A stretch of DNA of 64,000 bases, from the NCBI RefSeq assembly GCF_023498005.1, contig NZ_CP097289.1, positions 1,116,001-1,180,000 of the forward strand, read 5' to 3'. Both the position numbers and the translations under genes were made by a program. Shown here piece after piece: positions 15,107 through 23,719 of the stretch (the first letter of the stretch is position 1; each line of letters starts with the position of its first letter). The stretch is from Streptomyces durmitorensis. Its GTDB lineage: Bacteria > Actinomycetota > Actinomycetes > Streptomycetales > Streptomycetaceae. Below the pieces are notes generated by a model, which saw nothing but the letters and a program-made list of their open reading frames with translations, searched no databases and was not told the origin of the DNA.

Positions 15107-16549
15107 ATGACTGCCGACCGTGCCGAGGGTCTCGCGCGCACCGCCCGCGCGCTGGCCGCCGGAGAAGTGTCCTCACGTGCGCTGACGGAGCGGACGCTGG
15201 CGCGGATCGAGGCCTCGCAGCCCGAGCTCAACGCCTTCAAGCTGCTGCGGGCCGAGGCCGCACTCGCCGAAGCGGACGCCGCCGACCGGGAGTTGGCGGC
15301 CGGTGGGACGGGGAAGCCGCTGCTCGGCGTGCCGCTCGCCGTGAAGGACGACACCGACATAGCTGGCGAACCGACCGCTTTCGGCTGCCGGGGCGACTTC
15401 CCGCCGAAGAAGGAGGACGCCGAGTCCGTACGCCGGCTGCGGGCGGCCGGAGCCGTGATCGTCGGCAAGACCAACACGTGTGAGCTGGGCCAGTGGCCCT
15501 TCACGGAGGGGCCCGGCTTCGGGGACACCCGCAACCCGTGGCACACCGGGCACACCCCCGGCGGCTCGTCCGGCGGCTCGGCGGCCGCGGTCGCCGCGGG
15601 CCTGGTCCCCGCGGCGCTCGGCTCGGACGGCGCGGGCTCGGTGCGCATCCCCGCGGCCTGGACCCATCTCGTCGGGATCAAGCCACAGCGCGGCCGCATC
15701 TCGACGTGGCCCTGGCCCGAGGCCTTCAACGGCATCACCGTCAACGGCCCGCTCGCACGGACCGTCGCCGACGCGGCCCTGCTGCTGGACGCGGCGAGCG
15801 GCAACCACAGCGGTGACCTGCACAAACCGTCCGCCATCAGCGCATCGGACGCGGCGACCCGCGATCCGGGGCGGCTGCGGATCGCCCTGTCCCTGCGGAT
15901 GCCGTTCACCGCGACCCCCAAGCGCCTGCACCCCGTGGTGCGCCGCAAGGTCATGGTCCTCGCGGACCGCCTCGCCGAGCTCGGGCACGACGTCGAGGAG
16001 GCCGACCCGCGCTACGGCCAGATCGGCCTCGACTTCGTGCCGCGCGCCACGGCCGGCATCACCGACTGGGCCCGCGAGGTCCCCGCCCCGCACCTGCTCG
16101 ACCCGCGGACCAAGGAGGCGGCTCGCCTGGGCCGCCTGCTCGGCGGCGCCCCGCTGCGCCTGGCCCGCCGCGCCGAAGCCGCCCTGCACCGCCGGGTCGG
16201 CGCGATCTTCTCGACGTACGACGTGGTCCTCACGCCCACCACGGCCACTCCCCCGCCCCGGATCGGCACCCTGTCCGAGCTCAGCGGCTGGCGCACCGAC
16301 CAGGCGATGATCGCGGCCTGCCCCTACGCGTGGACGTGGAACGTCCTGGGCTGGCCCGGCGTCAACGTGCCCGCGGGCCGGGTGGGGGACGGCCTTCCGG
16401 TCGGCGCGCAGCTGCTCGGGCCCGACGGCAGCGAGCCGCTCCTGGTGTCGCTCGCGGCGCAGTTGGAGGCGGACCAGCGCTGGCACGAGCAGTGGCCCGC
16501 GTATCCCCCGCATCCCGCACGGCCCGCACGTCCCGCGCGGGCGTCATGA
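15107..16549 (+). CDS. Amidase (amidase signature family)
   Basis: 480 aa. The Ser-cisSer-Lys triad is visible: Lys in GVPLAVKDDTDIAG (about 80), cis-Ser and Ser in HTPGGSSGGSAAAVAAG and LGSDGAGSVRIPAAW (about 155-183). GIKPQRGRISTWP follows, as in the family. Hydrolyses carboxamides; the substrate is not predictable, and it is a stand-alone enzyme, not GatA, since no gatBC is near. The C-terminus ends in a Pro/Ala/Arg repeat (HPARPARPARAS). It overlaps the convergent GH18 gene by 6 bp. Confidence 0.92.
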   Translation: MTADRAEGLARTARALAAGEVSSRALTERTLARIEASQPELNAFKLLRAEAALAEADAADRELAAGGTGKPLLGVPLAVKDDTDIAGEPTAFGCRGDFPPKKEDAESVRRLRAAGAVIVGKTNTCELGQWPFTEGPGFGDTRNPWHTGHTPGGSSGGSAAAVAAGLVPAALGSDGAGSVRIPAAWTHLVGIKPQRGRISTWPWPEAFNGITVNGPLARTVADAALLLDAASGNHSGDLHKPSAISASDAATRDPGRLRIALSLRMPFTATPKRLHPVVRRKVMVLADRLAELGHDVEEADPRYGQIGLDFVPRATAGITDWAREVPAPHLLDPRTKEAARLGRLLGGAPLRLARRAEAALHRRVGAIFSTYDVVLTPTTATPPPRIGTLSELSGWRTDQAMIAACPYAWTWNVLGWPGVNVPAGRVGDGLPVGAQLLGPDGSEPLLVSLAAQLEADQRWHEQWPAYPPHPARPARPARAS

Positions 16550-17605
16550 GTTCTTGGCGAGGGTGCCCCACAGCGCCGGGTCCTCGAAGCCGATGGCCCA
16601 CAGGACGGTGTGGCGCACGCCGTACTTCCGCAGGACCGGCAGGTGCGCCGCCGTGCCGCGCGCGTCCTGGTACCAGACCGTGCGGCGCTTGCCGCCTTCG
16701 TTGTAGGTGAAGTGGGGCGTGCTCGACTCGGGGTCGATGCGGTAGGGCGCGCCGACCCTGCGGCGCAGCGCCTCCGCCTCCTTCCACGTGACGTGCTTGG
16801 CGCGGGCGCCGCTGCCGACCGTCCAGTCCCAGCCGTAGCCGGGCAGTCCCATCTCCAGCTTGGCGGCCGGGACTTCGGCGGTGGCGTTGCGCAGGATCTC
16901 CTCGTACCAGGCGGGTGACGACAGGGGGCCGGGGGAGCCCTCGGCCCAGTGCTGGTCGTAGGCCATGATGCGCAACCGGTCGGCGGCCGCGCCCAGTCGG
17001 CGGTAGTCCCACACGCGCCCGCTGATCCGTGTCTTCGGCGAGACCGTGATCACGCAACTCTTGCGCAGCGCGCGCAGCCGCGCGCACAGGTCGGTGACCA
17101 TCGTCGCGTAGCCCGCTCCCACCTTCTTGTAGGCGGAGTCGCCGGTCGGCGCGATGGACTCGTAGTCCAGATCGATGCCGTCGTAACTGCGGCTGCGGAC
17201 GACCCGAAGGAGCGCCTCGATGTGCTCCGCGCGGCGGGCCTTGTCGGTGACGACGGCCGCGAGCGCTCCGGGCCGCATCCGTTCCATCACGGTCGGCACG
17301 ACCTTGATGCCCGCCTTGTGGAGCCCGTCGATGACGCGGCGCGAGCCGGCGCCCGTGTGGCCCGCGACGCTTCCGGCCGTTTTCGCCTCGTACCAGAAGG
17401 GGCTGACGGTGTGCAGTTGGTCGGCGTGGCGCAGGGCGTCCTGGTACGCGGCTTCCTGGTCCCAGTAGGGAAGCCACCCCGAGACGGTGCGCGGCGGCGG
17501 TGCGGAACGGTCGGTCGGCTGAGGGAGCGTGGGGGCAAGTGCCGTGCCACAGAGGGCAAGGACTGCGGTGACCCGGGCTCGGCTGAGGTGTCGTCGTGGC
17601 GCCAT
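16544..17605 (-). CDS. Secreted glycoside hydrolase family 18 protein
   Basis: About 353 aa. The N-terminus (APRRHLSRARVTAVLALCGT) has the look of a Sec or Tat signal peptide. The GH18 core: TVSGWLPYWDQEAAYQ, the catalytic DxxDxDxE strand as YDGIDLDYESI with acidic Glu, GYATMVTDLC, RLRIMAYDQHWAEGSPGP, and the last strand HTVLWAIGFEDPALW. Members cleave chitin or peptidoglycan; this type resembles the YaaH/spore-cortex-lytic group more than large chitinases. No carbohydrate-binding domain. ATG 17605 or 17626 (adds MRRRLGS). Confidence 0.87.
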   Translation of the reverse strand: MAPRRHLSRARVTAVLALCGTALAPTLPQPTDRSAPPPRTVSGWLPYWDQEAAYQDALRHADQLHTVSPFWYEAKTAGSVAGHTGAGSRRVIDGLHKAGIKVVPTVMERMRPGALAAVVTDKARRAEHIEALLRVVRSRSYDGIDLDYESIAPTGDSAYKKVGAGYATMVTDLCARLRALRKSCVITVSPKTRISGRVWDYRRLGAAADRLRIMAYDQHWAEGSPGPLSSPAWYEEILRNATAEVPAAKLEMGLPGYGWDWTVGSGARAKHVTWKEAEALRRRVGAPYRIDPESSTPHFTYNEGGKRRTVWYQDARGTAAHLPVLRKYGVRHTVLWAIGFEDPALWGTLAKNS

Positions 17606-17677
17606 GGACCCGAGCCTGCGGCGCATCGGGCGGACCCGCCCCGCGGGTTGGGCCAGACAGGTTCTACGGTGTCCCGC

Positions 17678-18136
17678 GTGACTGCCAACACCGATGACCA
17701 GCAGATGTCCGAGCACCCTGGCCGCACGGGCCGCACCGCGACCACCGAGGCCGAGCCGCGCGAGGTCGGCCAGGTCCAAACGACGTACGCGCCCGCCCAC
17801 GACGGCGATCCCGACCCCGGCGAGATCGTCTGGACGTGGGTTCCCTACGAGGAGAACGACGGGCGTGGCAAGGACCGTCCCGTCCTGGTCGTCGCGCGCG
17901 AGGCGCGCGGCACGCTGCTCGCCGTGCAGCTCTCCAGCAAGCGGCACGCCGACGAGAGGGACTGGGTGCCGATCGGCAGCGGGCCCTGGGACCGCGAGGG
18001 CCGCGAGTCGTGGGTCGCCGTCGACCGGGTGCTTCGGGTGCACGACGCGGGCATGCGGCGCGAGGCGTGCGCGCTCGACCGGATGCGGTTCAATCTGGTC
18101 GTGCGGCGGCTTCAGGAGCGTTACGGCTGGCGTTGA
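17678..18136 (+). CDS. PemK/MazF-like protein
   Basis: 152 aa. The first 50 residues are polar and probably disordered. The core has the MazF/PemK fold features: PGEIVWTWVPYEENDGRGKD, then RPVLVVAREARGTLLAVQLS and a WVAVDRVLRVH strand, ending in RRLQERYGWR. The family includes endoribonuclease toxins, but no antitoxin-like gene adjoins, so toxin function is uncertain. GTG 17678 is chosen (ATG at 17705 possible). It is divergent from the GH18 gene and converges on the PARG gene with a 3-bp gap. Confidence 0.75.
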   Translation: MTANTDDQQMSEHPGRTGRTATTEAEPREVGQVQTTYAPAHDGDPDPGEIVWTWVPYEENDGRGKDRPVLVVAREARGTLLAVQLSSKRHADERDWVPIGSGPWDREGRESWVAVDRVLRVHDAGMRREACALDRMRFNLVVRRLQERYGWR

Positions 18137-18139
18137 GCG

Positions 18140-19000
18140 CTAAGGCAGGGGTTGAGCCGCGCCCCTGAAACCCGCGCCGAACGCCTCCTCGAAGGCGGCC
18201 CGCGTCACCGCGCCGCGCGTGCGGTCGAGCACCCCGAAGACGACGTGCTCGAAGTACCCGTGGAAGCGGCCGCCTTCGGCGAGCAGCGACCGGAACGCCT
18301 CCGCCACCTGCGCGGGGTCGTTCTGGAAGACCCCGCACCCCCACGCGCCGAGCACGAGCCGCCGGTAGCCGCAGGCGACGGCGGTCTCCAGGACCCGCTC
18401 GGCGCGCCCGGCCAGGGCGGACGGCAGCTCCGCGGCGCGCTCGGGGGCCTGGCGCAGGACGACGCCCGCGTTCGGCGCCGCCGAGGTCAGGAAGCCGACG
18501 CCGTACGCCTCGTCGAGGAGCCGCCCCCGGTCGTCGCGGAAGACCGGCACGGCCGGGGAGTGGATCACGCGGTCGCTGTAGAAGGGGTCGCGGTGGGCGC
18601 GGTGGTGGTCGTAGAACTCCCGGGCCGAGCGCACGCACGTGTACAGCGCCGAGGCCCGGCACAGCGCCTCCTCCTGGGCCTGCGCGCCGTTCAGATAGCC
18701 GCCGCCGGGATTGCGCGCCGAGGAGAAGTTCAAGGCCGCCACCGGGCCGCCGTCCCCGCCCGTCAGGCGGTGCGCGGCCTCCAAGCTGCTCTCACCGGTG
18801 ACCTCGACTACCGTGGAGATCAGCTCGGGCGGCGTCGCGGGAGTCACGTGCAGGGCCGCCGGACCGAACATCCGCGTGCCGGAGCGCGCGGCGTCCACCG
18901 CTTCCGCGATCACCACCTCGCGGCCGCCCGGAGCGGTATACCGCCCTGCCGCCACGATTTCCTCGGTCTGCTGCGCGATGCCACGCAGTCGCGCACTCAT
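18140..19000 (-). CDS. Bacterial poly(ADP-ribose) glycohydrolase (TIGR02452 family)
   Basis: 286 aa, macrodomain-like fold. The catalytic PARG signature is intact: NFSSARNPGGGYLNGAQAQE followed by E, i.e. GGG-X7-QEE (about 92-108), with the acidic pair acting on the ribose-ribose bond. Further family blocks: YSDRVIHSPAVPVFRDD, GVGFLTSAAPNAG and LVLGAWGCGVFQNDP. It would remove ADP-ribose polymers from proteins in the cytoplasm. No ADP-ribosyltransferase is adjacent, so the source of its substrate is unknown. The C-terminus is exclusively 3 bp from the convergent PemK-like gene. Confidence 0.9.
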   Translation of the reverse strand: MSARLRGIAQQTEEIVAAGRYTAPGGREVVIAEAVDAARSGTRMFGPAALHVTPATPPELISTVVEVTGESSLEAAHRLTGGDGGPVAALNFSSARNPGGGYLNGAQAQEEALCRASALYTCVRSAREFYDHHRAHRDPFYSDRVIHSPAVPVFRDDRGRLLDEAYGVGFLTSAAPNAGVVLRQAPERAAELPSALAGRAERVLETAVACGYRRLVLGAWGCGVFQNDPAQVAEAFRSLLAEGGRFHGYFEHVVFGVLDRTRGAVTRAAFEEAFGAGFRGAAQPLP

Positions 19001-19200
19001 GCCCGCTCTCCCGTCCCGACCTCTGTCGCCTCGTCACCCGACTCACACATGAACGCATCGTGAGCTCTTCCCGACGCCCGCCGCAACAGAATTCCCTCGC
19101 ACCGTATTGGCCCGAGGGGCACTCTTGTGCGAACGGCCGACAAGGTCTTGGGTGGGACGAGCGCTGCCAACTCGGTCACACCCCTATCGAGTTGACCGGG

Positions 19201-19221
19201 TGGTCCACAACCGTTGGACCA
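19201..19221. promoter_or_regulatory. Candidate operator/promoter of the egt operon
   Basis: Inverted repeat TGGTCCA-N7-TGGACCA, 29 bp before the egtA start. A -35-like TTGACC at 19192-19197 lies just upstream, so the repeat would cover the -10 region. The cognate regulator is unknown. Confidence 0.45.
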
Positions 19222-19249
19222 GGCAGAACTTGAACAGGAGGACCTCTGC

Positions 19250-20584
19250 ATGCCCGAGGGCGACTGTACGACGTACCGCGCGAAGTACGGCACCGCGGTC
19301 TCCGAGTCCGAGGCGGAGGCGCTGGTCACCGGCATCTGCTTCAAGACCGGACCACCACGCGTCACCGGTGTCGAACTGGAATGGCTGATCCACGAGCCGC
19401 ACCGGCTCCATCTGCCCGTGTCCCCCGCCCGCCTCGAAGCGGCCTACGCCGCACTGCGGGCCCTGCCCCTGCACTCCCTGATCACCGTCGAACCAGGCGG
19501 CCAGCTGGAGCTCAGCTCGCTCCCCGCCACCTCGCTCATGGAGTGCGTGTCCGCCGTATCGGCTGATCTCTCGTTGGTACGCGACCGACTCGCCACCCTG
19601 GATCTGACACTCACCGGGCTCGGTGCCGATCCCTGGCGCCCGCCGTCCCGCATCCTGCACCGGCCGCGCTATGACGCGATGGAGTCCTATCTCGACCGCA
19701 CGGGTCCCGCGGGCCGCCGCATGATGTGTTCGACGGCCTCCGTGCAGATCTGCCTGGACGCGGGCCACGAGGAGCCGGGCCCGCTCGGCTACGGCCGGCG
19801 CTGGCGGCTCGCACACCTCCTCGGCCCCGTACTGGTCGCCGCGTTCGCCAACTCGCCGGTCCAGGACGGGCGTTCCACCGGCTGGCGCTCCACGCGGCAG
19901 GCCGTGTGGGCGTCGATCGCCCCGGGCACGTCCGGCGCCCCGTCGATGGACGCGGAGCCGCGTGCGGCCTGGGCGCGGCACGCCCTGGACGCGCCGGTGA
20001 TGTTCATCAGGGGCGAGGACGACGGACACGACGCGCCCTGGACCGTGCCGGAGGGCCTGACCTTCCGCACCTGGGCCCGCTCGGGCGGGCCGCGTCCGCC
20101 GACCCGCGACGACCTCGACTATCACCTGACCACGCTTTTCCCGCCCGTGCGCCCGCGCGGCCACCTGGAGCTGCGGATGGTCGACGCGCAGCCGGGTGCG
20201 GACGGCTGGGTCGTGCCGCTCGCGGTGACGAGCGCGCTCTTCGACGACCCGCAGGCCGCCGAGACCGCCTACCGCACCGTGAAGCCGCTGGCCGAGCGCG
20301 CGTGCCCGCCCGGCGCGCCCGCGGCGCCGCGCAGCCCGCTGTGGCTGGACGCGGCGCGGCACGGTCTCGCCGACCCGGAGCTGCGCGAGGCCGCGGCCGA
20401 CTGTTTCGCCGCGGCGGCCGACGCGCTGCCCCGCATGGGCGCGAGCGCCGAGGTGCGCGATGCCGTCGCCGCGTACGCCGAGCGGTATGTCGCGCGGGGC
20501 CGCTGCCCGGCGGACGACCTGCTCGACGGGCACCGGGACGGCCACCACTACGACCACGAGCACGAGAAGGGCATCCTCCGATGA
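19250..20584 (+). CDS. egtA: Ergothioneine biosynthesis glutamate-cysteine ligase EgtA
   Basis: 444 aa. Makes gamma-glutamylcysteine, the sulfur donor used by EgtB. Glutamate-cysteine ligase type 2 signatures: GVELEWLIHEPHRLHLPVS (about 37-56), EPGGQLELSSLPATS (about 82-96) and MMCSTASVQICLDAG (about 163-177), RSTRQAVWASIAPGTSG with the GCS2 Arg. ATG 19250 follows AGGAGG. First gene of the egtABCD operon; its TGA overlaps the egtB ATG (ATGA). Histidine-rich C-terminus (GHRDGHHYDHEHEKG). Confidence 0.95.
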   Translation: MPEGDCTTYRAKYGTAVSESEAEALVTGICFKTGPPRVTGVELEWLIHEPHRLHLPVSPARLEAAYAALRALPLHSLITVEPGGQLELSSLPATSLMECVSAVSADLSLVRDRLATLDLTLTGLGADPWRPPSRILHRPRYDAMESYLDRTGPAGRRMMCSTASVQICLDAGHEEPGPLGYGRRWRLAHLLGPVLVAAFANSPVQDGRSTGWRSTRQAVWASIAPGTSGAPSMDAEPRAAWARHALDAPVMFIRGEDDGHDAPWTVPEGLTFRTWARSGGPRPPTRDDLDYHLTTLFPPVRPRGHLELRMVDAQPGADGWVVPLAVTSALFDDPQAAETAYRTVKPLAERACPPGAPAAPRSPLWLDAARHGLADPELREAAADCFAAAADALPRMGASAEVRDAVAAYAERYVARGRCPADDLLDGHRDGHHYDHEHEKGILR

Positions 20585-21921
20585 CTCCTCCGACGACCGG
20601 AACCGTCAGCGACCCCGATGCGCTTCGTCGGCGCGCCCTGGCGGCGCTCCTGACCGCCAGGGACCGCACCTCGCTCCTCACCACGTGCGTCGAGGAACCC
20701 GAACTCACCGCACAGCACTCGCCGTTGATGTCACCGTTGGTCTGGGACCTGGCGCACATCGGCAACCAGGAGGAGCTGTGGCTGCTGCGGGCGGTGGCGG
20801 GCCGTGACGCCATGCGGCCCGAGATCGACGGCCTGTACGACGCGTTCGAGCACCCCCGTTCCGAGCGGCCGAGCCTGCCGCTGCTCGCGCCCGTCGAGGC
20901 CCGCCGTTACGCGTCCGAGGTGCGGGGGCGCGCACTGGACGTACTGGAGAGCACGCCCTTTCGCGGCTCACCGCTGACCGAGTCGGGCTTCGCGTTCGGC
21001 ATGATCGCGCAGCACGAACAGCAGCACGACGAGACGATGCTGATCACCCATCAGCTGCGCTCGGGCGCCACGGCACTGACGGCTCCGGACCCCGCGCCCG
21101 CGCCGCCGTTCAAGGGCCCGGCCGAAGTCCTCGTGCCGGGCGGTCCTTTCACGATGGGCACGTCCACCGAACCGTGGGCCCTCGACAACGAACGTCCGGC
21201 GCACCATCGTCTGGTCCCGCCGTTCTACATCGACACGACGCCGGTGACCAACGCCGACTACCAGCGCTTCATCGCCGACGGCGGCTACCGCGAACAGCGG
21301 TGGTGGACGCCGTCGGGCTGGGACATGGTCCGCGGCAACGACCTCTCGGCGCCGCTGTTCTGGCGCCAGGAGGGCGGCCGGTGGCTGCGCCGGCACTTCG
21401 GGACCGTCGAGGCCGTCCCGCCCGACGAGCCGGTGCTGCACGTCAGTTGGTACGAGGCGGACGCGTACGCCCGCTGGGCGGGCCGGCGTCTGCCCAGCGA
21501 GGAGGAGTGGGAGAAGGCCGCCCGGCACGACCCGGCGTCCGACCGCTCCATGCGCTACCCGTGGGGCGACGCCGACCCCACACCCGAGCGCGCGAACCTG
21601 GGCCAGCGCCATCTGCGTCCGGCCCCCGCCGGCAGCTATCCCGCCGGGGAATCCCCGCTCGGCGTACGCCAGTTGATCGGCGACGTGTGGGAGTGGACGT
21701 CGAGCGACTTCCTGCCCTATCCCGGGTTCGCCGCCTTCCCCTACCCCGAGTACTCGGACGTCTTCTTCGGCGGCGACTACAAGGTGCTGCGGGGCGGCGC
21801 GTTCTCGGTGGACGAGGTGGCGTGCCGTGGCACGTTCCGCAACTGGGACCACCCGGTGCGGCGGCAGATCTTCTCCGGGTTCCGCACCGCGCGCGACGCG
21901 GATCCGACGGAGGGGGTCTGA
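20581..21921 (+). CDS. egtB: Hercynine oxygenase EgtB
   Basis: 446 aa. Iron(II) enzyme joining gamma-glutamylcysteine (or cysteine) to hercynine with O2 to give the sulfoxide. The N-terminal DinB-like domain carries the metal site: WDLAHIGNQEELWLLR (His about 59) and AQHEQQHDETMLITHQLR (the HxxxH pair about 142-146). The C-terminal FGE/sulfatase-modifying-like domain has PFTMGTSTEPWALDNERPAH, RRLPSEEEWEKAAR and GDVWEWTSSDF. Starts within the egtA stop (4-base overlap) and ends sharing one base with the egtC start. Confidence 0.96.
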   Translation: MTPPTTGTVSDPDALRRRALAALLTARDRTSLLTTCVEEPELTAQHSPLMSPLVWDLAHIGNQEELWLLRAVAGRDAMRPEIDGLYDAFEHPRSERPSLPLLAPVEARRYASEVRGRALDVLESTPFRGSPLTESGFAFGMIAQHEQQHDETMLITHQLRSGATALTAPDPAPAPPFKGPAEVLVPGGPFTMGTSTEPWALDNERPAHHRLVPPFYIDTTPVTNADYQRFIADGGYREQRWWTPSGWDMVRGNDLSAPLFWRQEGGRWLRRHFGTVEAVPPDEPVLHVSWYEADAYARWAGRRLPSEEEWEKAARHDPASDRSMRYPWGDADPTPERANLGQRHLRPAPAGSYPAGESPLGVRQLIGDVWEWTSSDFLPYPGFAAFPYPEYSDVFFGGDYKVLRGGAFSVDEVACRGTFRNWDHPVRRQIFSGFRTARDADPTEGV

Positions 21922-22676
21922 TGTGCCGTCACCTGGCCTACCTGGGACCCCATGAGCCGCTCGGAAAGCTTCTCGTGGAACCCTCGCACAGCCTGTTCCG
22001 CCAGTCGTGGGCGCCGCGGCAGCAGCGCTACGGCACGGTCAACGCCGACGGTTTCGGGGTGGGCTGGTACGCCGGCGGCGACCCCGTGCCCGCCCGCTAC
22101 CGCCGCTCGGGTCCGGTCTGGGGCGACCAGTCCTTCGCGGACCTCGCCCGGGTCGTGCGGTCCGGGGCGGTGCTCGCCGCGGTGCGCGACGCGACCGAGG
22201 CGGGCGCGGACGGGGAAGCGGCGGCGGCGCCGTTCGCCGCCGGGACCTGGCTTTTCAGCCACAACGGCGCGGTCACGGGCTGGCCGCGCTCGCTGGCCCC
22301 GGTGGCCCGCCTCCTGCCGCCCGAGAACCTGCTCTCCCTGGAGGCGCGGTGCGACTCCGCGCTGGTGTGGGCGCTCGTCCTGCACCGGCTGCGCAGCGGC
22401 GACGACGAGGGCCAGGCCCTCGCGGACACCGTGACCGAGGTCGCCGAGGCGGCACCCGGATCGCGCCTCAATCTCCTGCTCACCAACGGCGAGACGATCA
22501 CCGCGACGGCCTGGGGCGACACCCTCTGGTATCTGTCCGAACCGGGCCGCCGCACCGTCGTGGCCTCCGAGCCCTACGACGACGATCCGCACTGGCGCCA
22601 GGTGCCCGACCGCACGCTGCTCGCCGCCAGCCGTACCGATGTCCTGCTGACCCCGCTCAAGGAGCCCACCGCGTGA
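21921..22676 (+). CDS. egtC: Gamma-glutamyl-hercynylcysteine sulfoxide hydrolase EgtC
   Basis: 251 aa class II glutamine amidotransferase-like Ntn hydrolase. Cys2 (MCRHLAYLGP) becomes the N-terminal nucleophile after Met removal. Other conserved parts: NADGFGVGWY (about 35-44) and WLFSHNGAVTGW with the oxyanion Asn, ARCDSALVWAL and LLLTNGETITATAWG. It removes the glutamate from the EgtB product. TGATG overlap with egtB, GTGA overlap with egtD: translation is coupled. Confidence 0.96.
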   Translation: MCRHLAYLGPHEPLGKLLVEPSHSLFRQSWAPRQQRYGTVNADGFGVGWYAGGDPVPARYRRSGPVWGDQSFADLARVVRSGAVLAAVRDATEAGADGEAAAAPFAAGTWLFSHNGAVTGWPRSLAPVARLLPPENLLSLEARCDSALVWALVLHRLRSGDDEGQALADTVTEVAEAAPGSRLNLLLTNGETITATAWGDTLWYLSEPGRRTVVASEPYDDDPHWRQVPDRTLLAASRTDVLLTPLKEPTA

Positions 22677-23674
22677 GCCCGTTCCAGCTGACCCGCACCC
22701 TGCCCGTGGACGCCACCGATGCCGCTCTGCGCGCCGACGTCCTGCACGGCCTCACCCTCCCCCAAGGTCTCGACTCCGCTCGACCAGGGGGGACCCCCAT
22801 CCCCAAGACGCTGCCACCTAAGTGGTTCTACGACGCGCGGGGCAGCGCGCTCTTCGACGAGATCACCACGCTGCCCGAGTACTACCCGACGCGCGCCGAG
22901 CGCGAGATCCTGCAGACCCGCGCCCCGGAGATCGCCGGGGCGACGGGCGCGCGCACGCTGATCGAGCTGGGCTCGGGCTCGTCGGAGAAGACCCGCCACC
23001 TGATCGACGCGCTGCCGGGCCTGCACACGTACGTACCCGTGGACGTGAGCGAGAGCGCGCTCACCGGCGCCGCGAACACCCTGATCGCCTCGCGCCCCTC
23101 CCTGAACGTGCACGCCCTGATCTCCGACTTCACCCGCGGCCTCGCCCTGCCGGGCACACCGGGCCCGCGCCTGGTCGCCTTCCTGGGCGGCACGATCGGC
23201 AATCTGCTGCCTGCGGAGCGCTCGGCGTTCCTGGCGTCGGTACGCTCCCTGCTCTCCCCCGGCGACGCGCTGCTGCTCGGCACCGACCTGGTGAAGGAGG
23301 AGTCGGTGCTCGTCTCGGCATACGACGACGGGGCGGGCGTCACGGCCTCCTTCAACAAGAACGTCCTGACCGTGATCAACCGCGAGCTGGGCGCGGACTT
23401 CGACCCGGACGCGTTCTCGCACGTGGCCGTCTGGGACCGCGAGCACGAGTGGATCGAGATGCGCCTGCGCTCCCTGGCCGCCCAGACGGTGAAGATCCCG
23501 GCGCTCGACCTGGCGGTCGACTTCGAGCGCCACGAGGAGATGCGCACCGAGATCTCGGCGAAGTTCCGTGAGGACGGCGTGCGGGCCGAGCTGTCCGCGG
23601 CGGACCTGAAGCTGACCCACTGGTGGACGGACGAGAGGGCACGGTTCGCGCTGTCGCTGAGTGTGGCGCGCTAG
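22673..23674 (+). CDS. egtD: L-histidine N-alpha-methyltransferase EgtD
   Basis: 333 aa SAM enzyme that trimethylates histidine to hercynine, the first committed step. Signatures: TLPPKWFYDARGSALFDEIT, LPEYYPTRAEREIL, the SAM loop LIELGSGSSEKTRHLIDAL (about 97-115), LGGTIGNLLPAERSAFL and FNKNVLTVINRELGADF. GTG start inside the egtC stop (4-base overlap). Odd point: between HGLTLP and the conserved PKTLPPKWF there are roughly 13 extra residues (GLDSARPGGTP) encoded by a Streptomyces-type repeat at 22758-22800. Confidence 0.96.
   Translation: MSPFQLTRTLPVDATDAALRADVLHGLTLPQGLDSARPGGTPIPKTLPPKWFYDARGSALFDEITTLPEYYPTRAEREILQTRAPEIAGATGARTLIELGSGSSEKTRHLIDALPGLHTYVPVDVSESALTGAANTLIASRPSLNVHALISDFTRGLALPGTPGPRLVAFLGGTIGNLLPAERSAFLASVRSLLSPGDALLLGTDLVKEESVLVSAYDDGAGVTASFNKNVLTVINRELGADFDPDAFSHVAVWDREHEWIEMRLRSLAAQTVKIPALDLAVDFERHEEMRTEISAKFREDGVRAELSAADLKLTHWWTDERARFALSLSVAR
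22758..22800. repeat. REP-like palindromic element inside egtD
   Basis: TCCCCCAAGGTC at 22758-22769 pairs with GACCAGGGGGGA at 22782-22793 (10 of 12 positions), followed by CCCCCAT. The TCGACTCCGCTCGACC core followed by GGGGGGACCCCCAT is a word I know as scattered through Streptomyces genomes. Here it lies in frame in a coding sequence. Confidence 0.7.
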
Positions 23675-23681
23675 CACTGCC

Positions 23682-23705
23682 CGGTGAACAGCTCGGTGAA
23701 CAGCT
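23682..23705. repeat. 12-bp tandem repeat after egtD
   Basis: GGTGAACAGCTC occurs twice back to back between the convergent egtD and sugar-binding protein genes. No strong hairpin is seen in this 45-bp gap. Confidence 0.7.
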
Positions 23706-23719
23706 CGGTCCTGTGACCA

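Noticed and set aside
18997..19365. 122-codon minus-strand frame upstream of egtA
   Set aside because: It overlaps the egtA start antisense and the PARG start; composition looks random and no RBS is seen.
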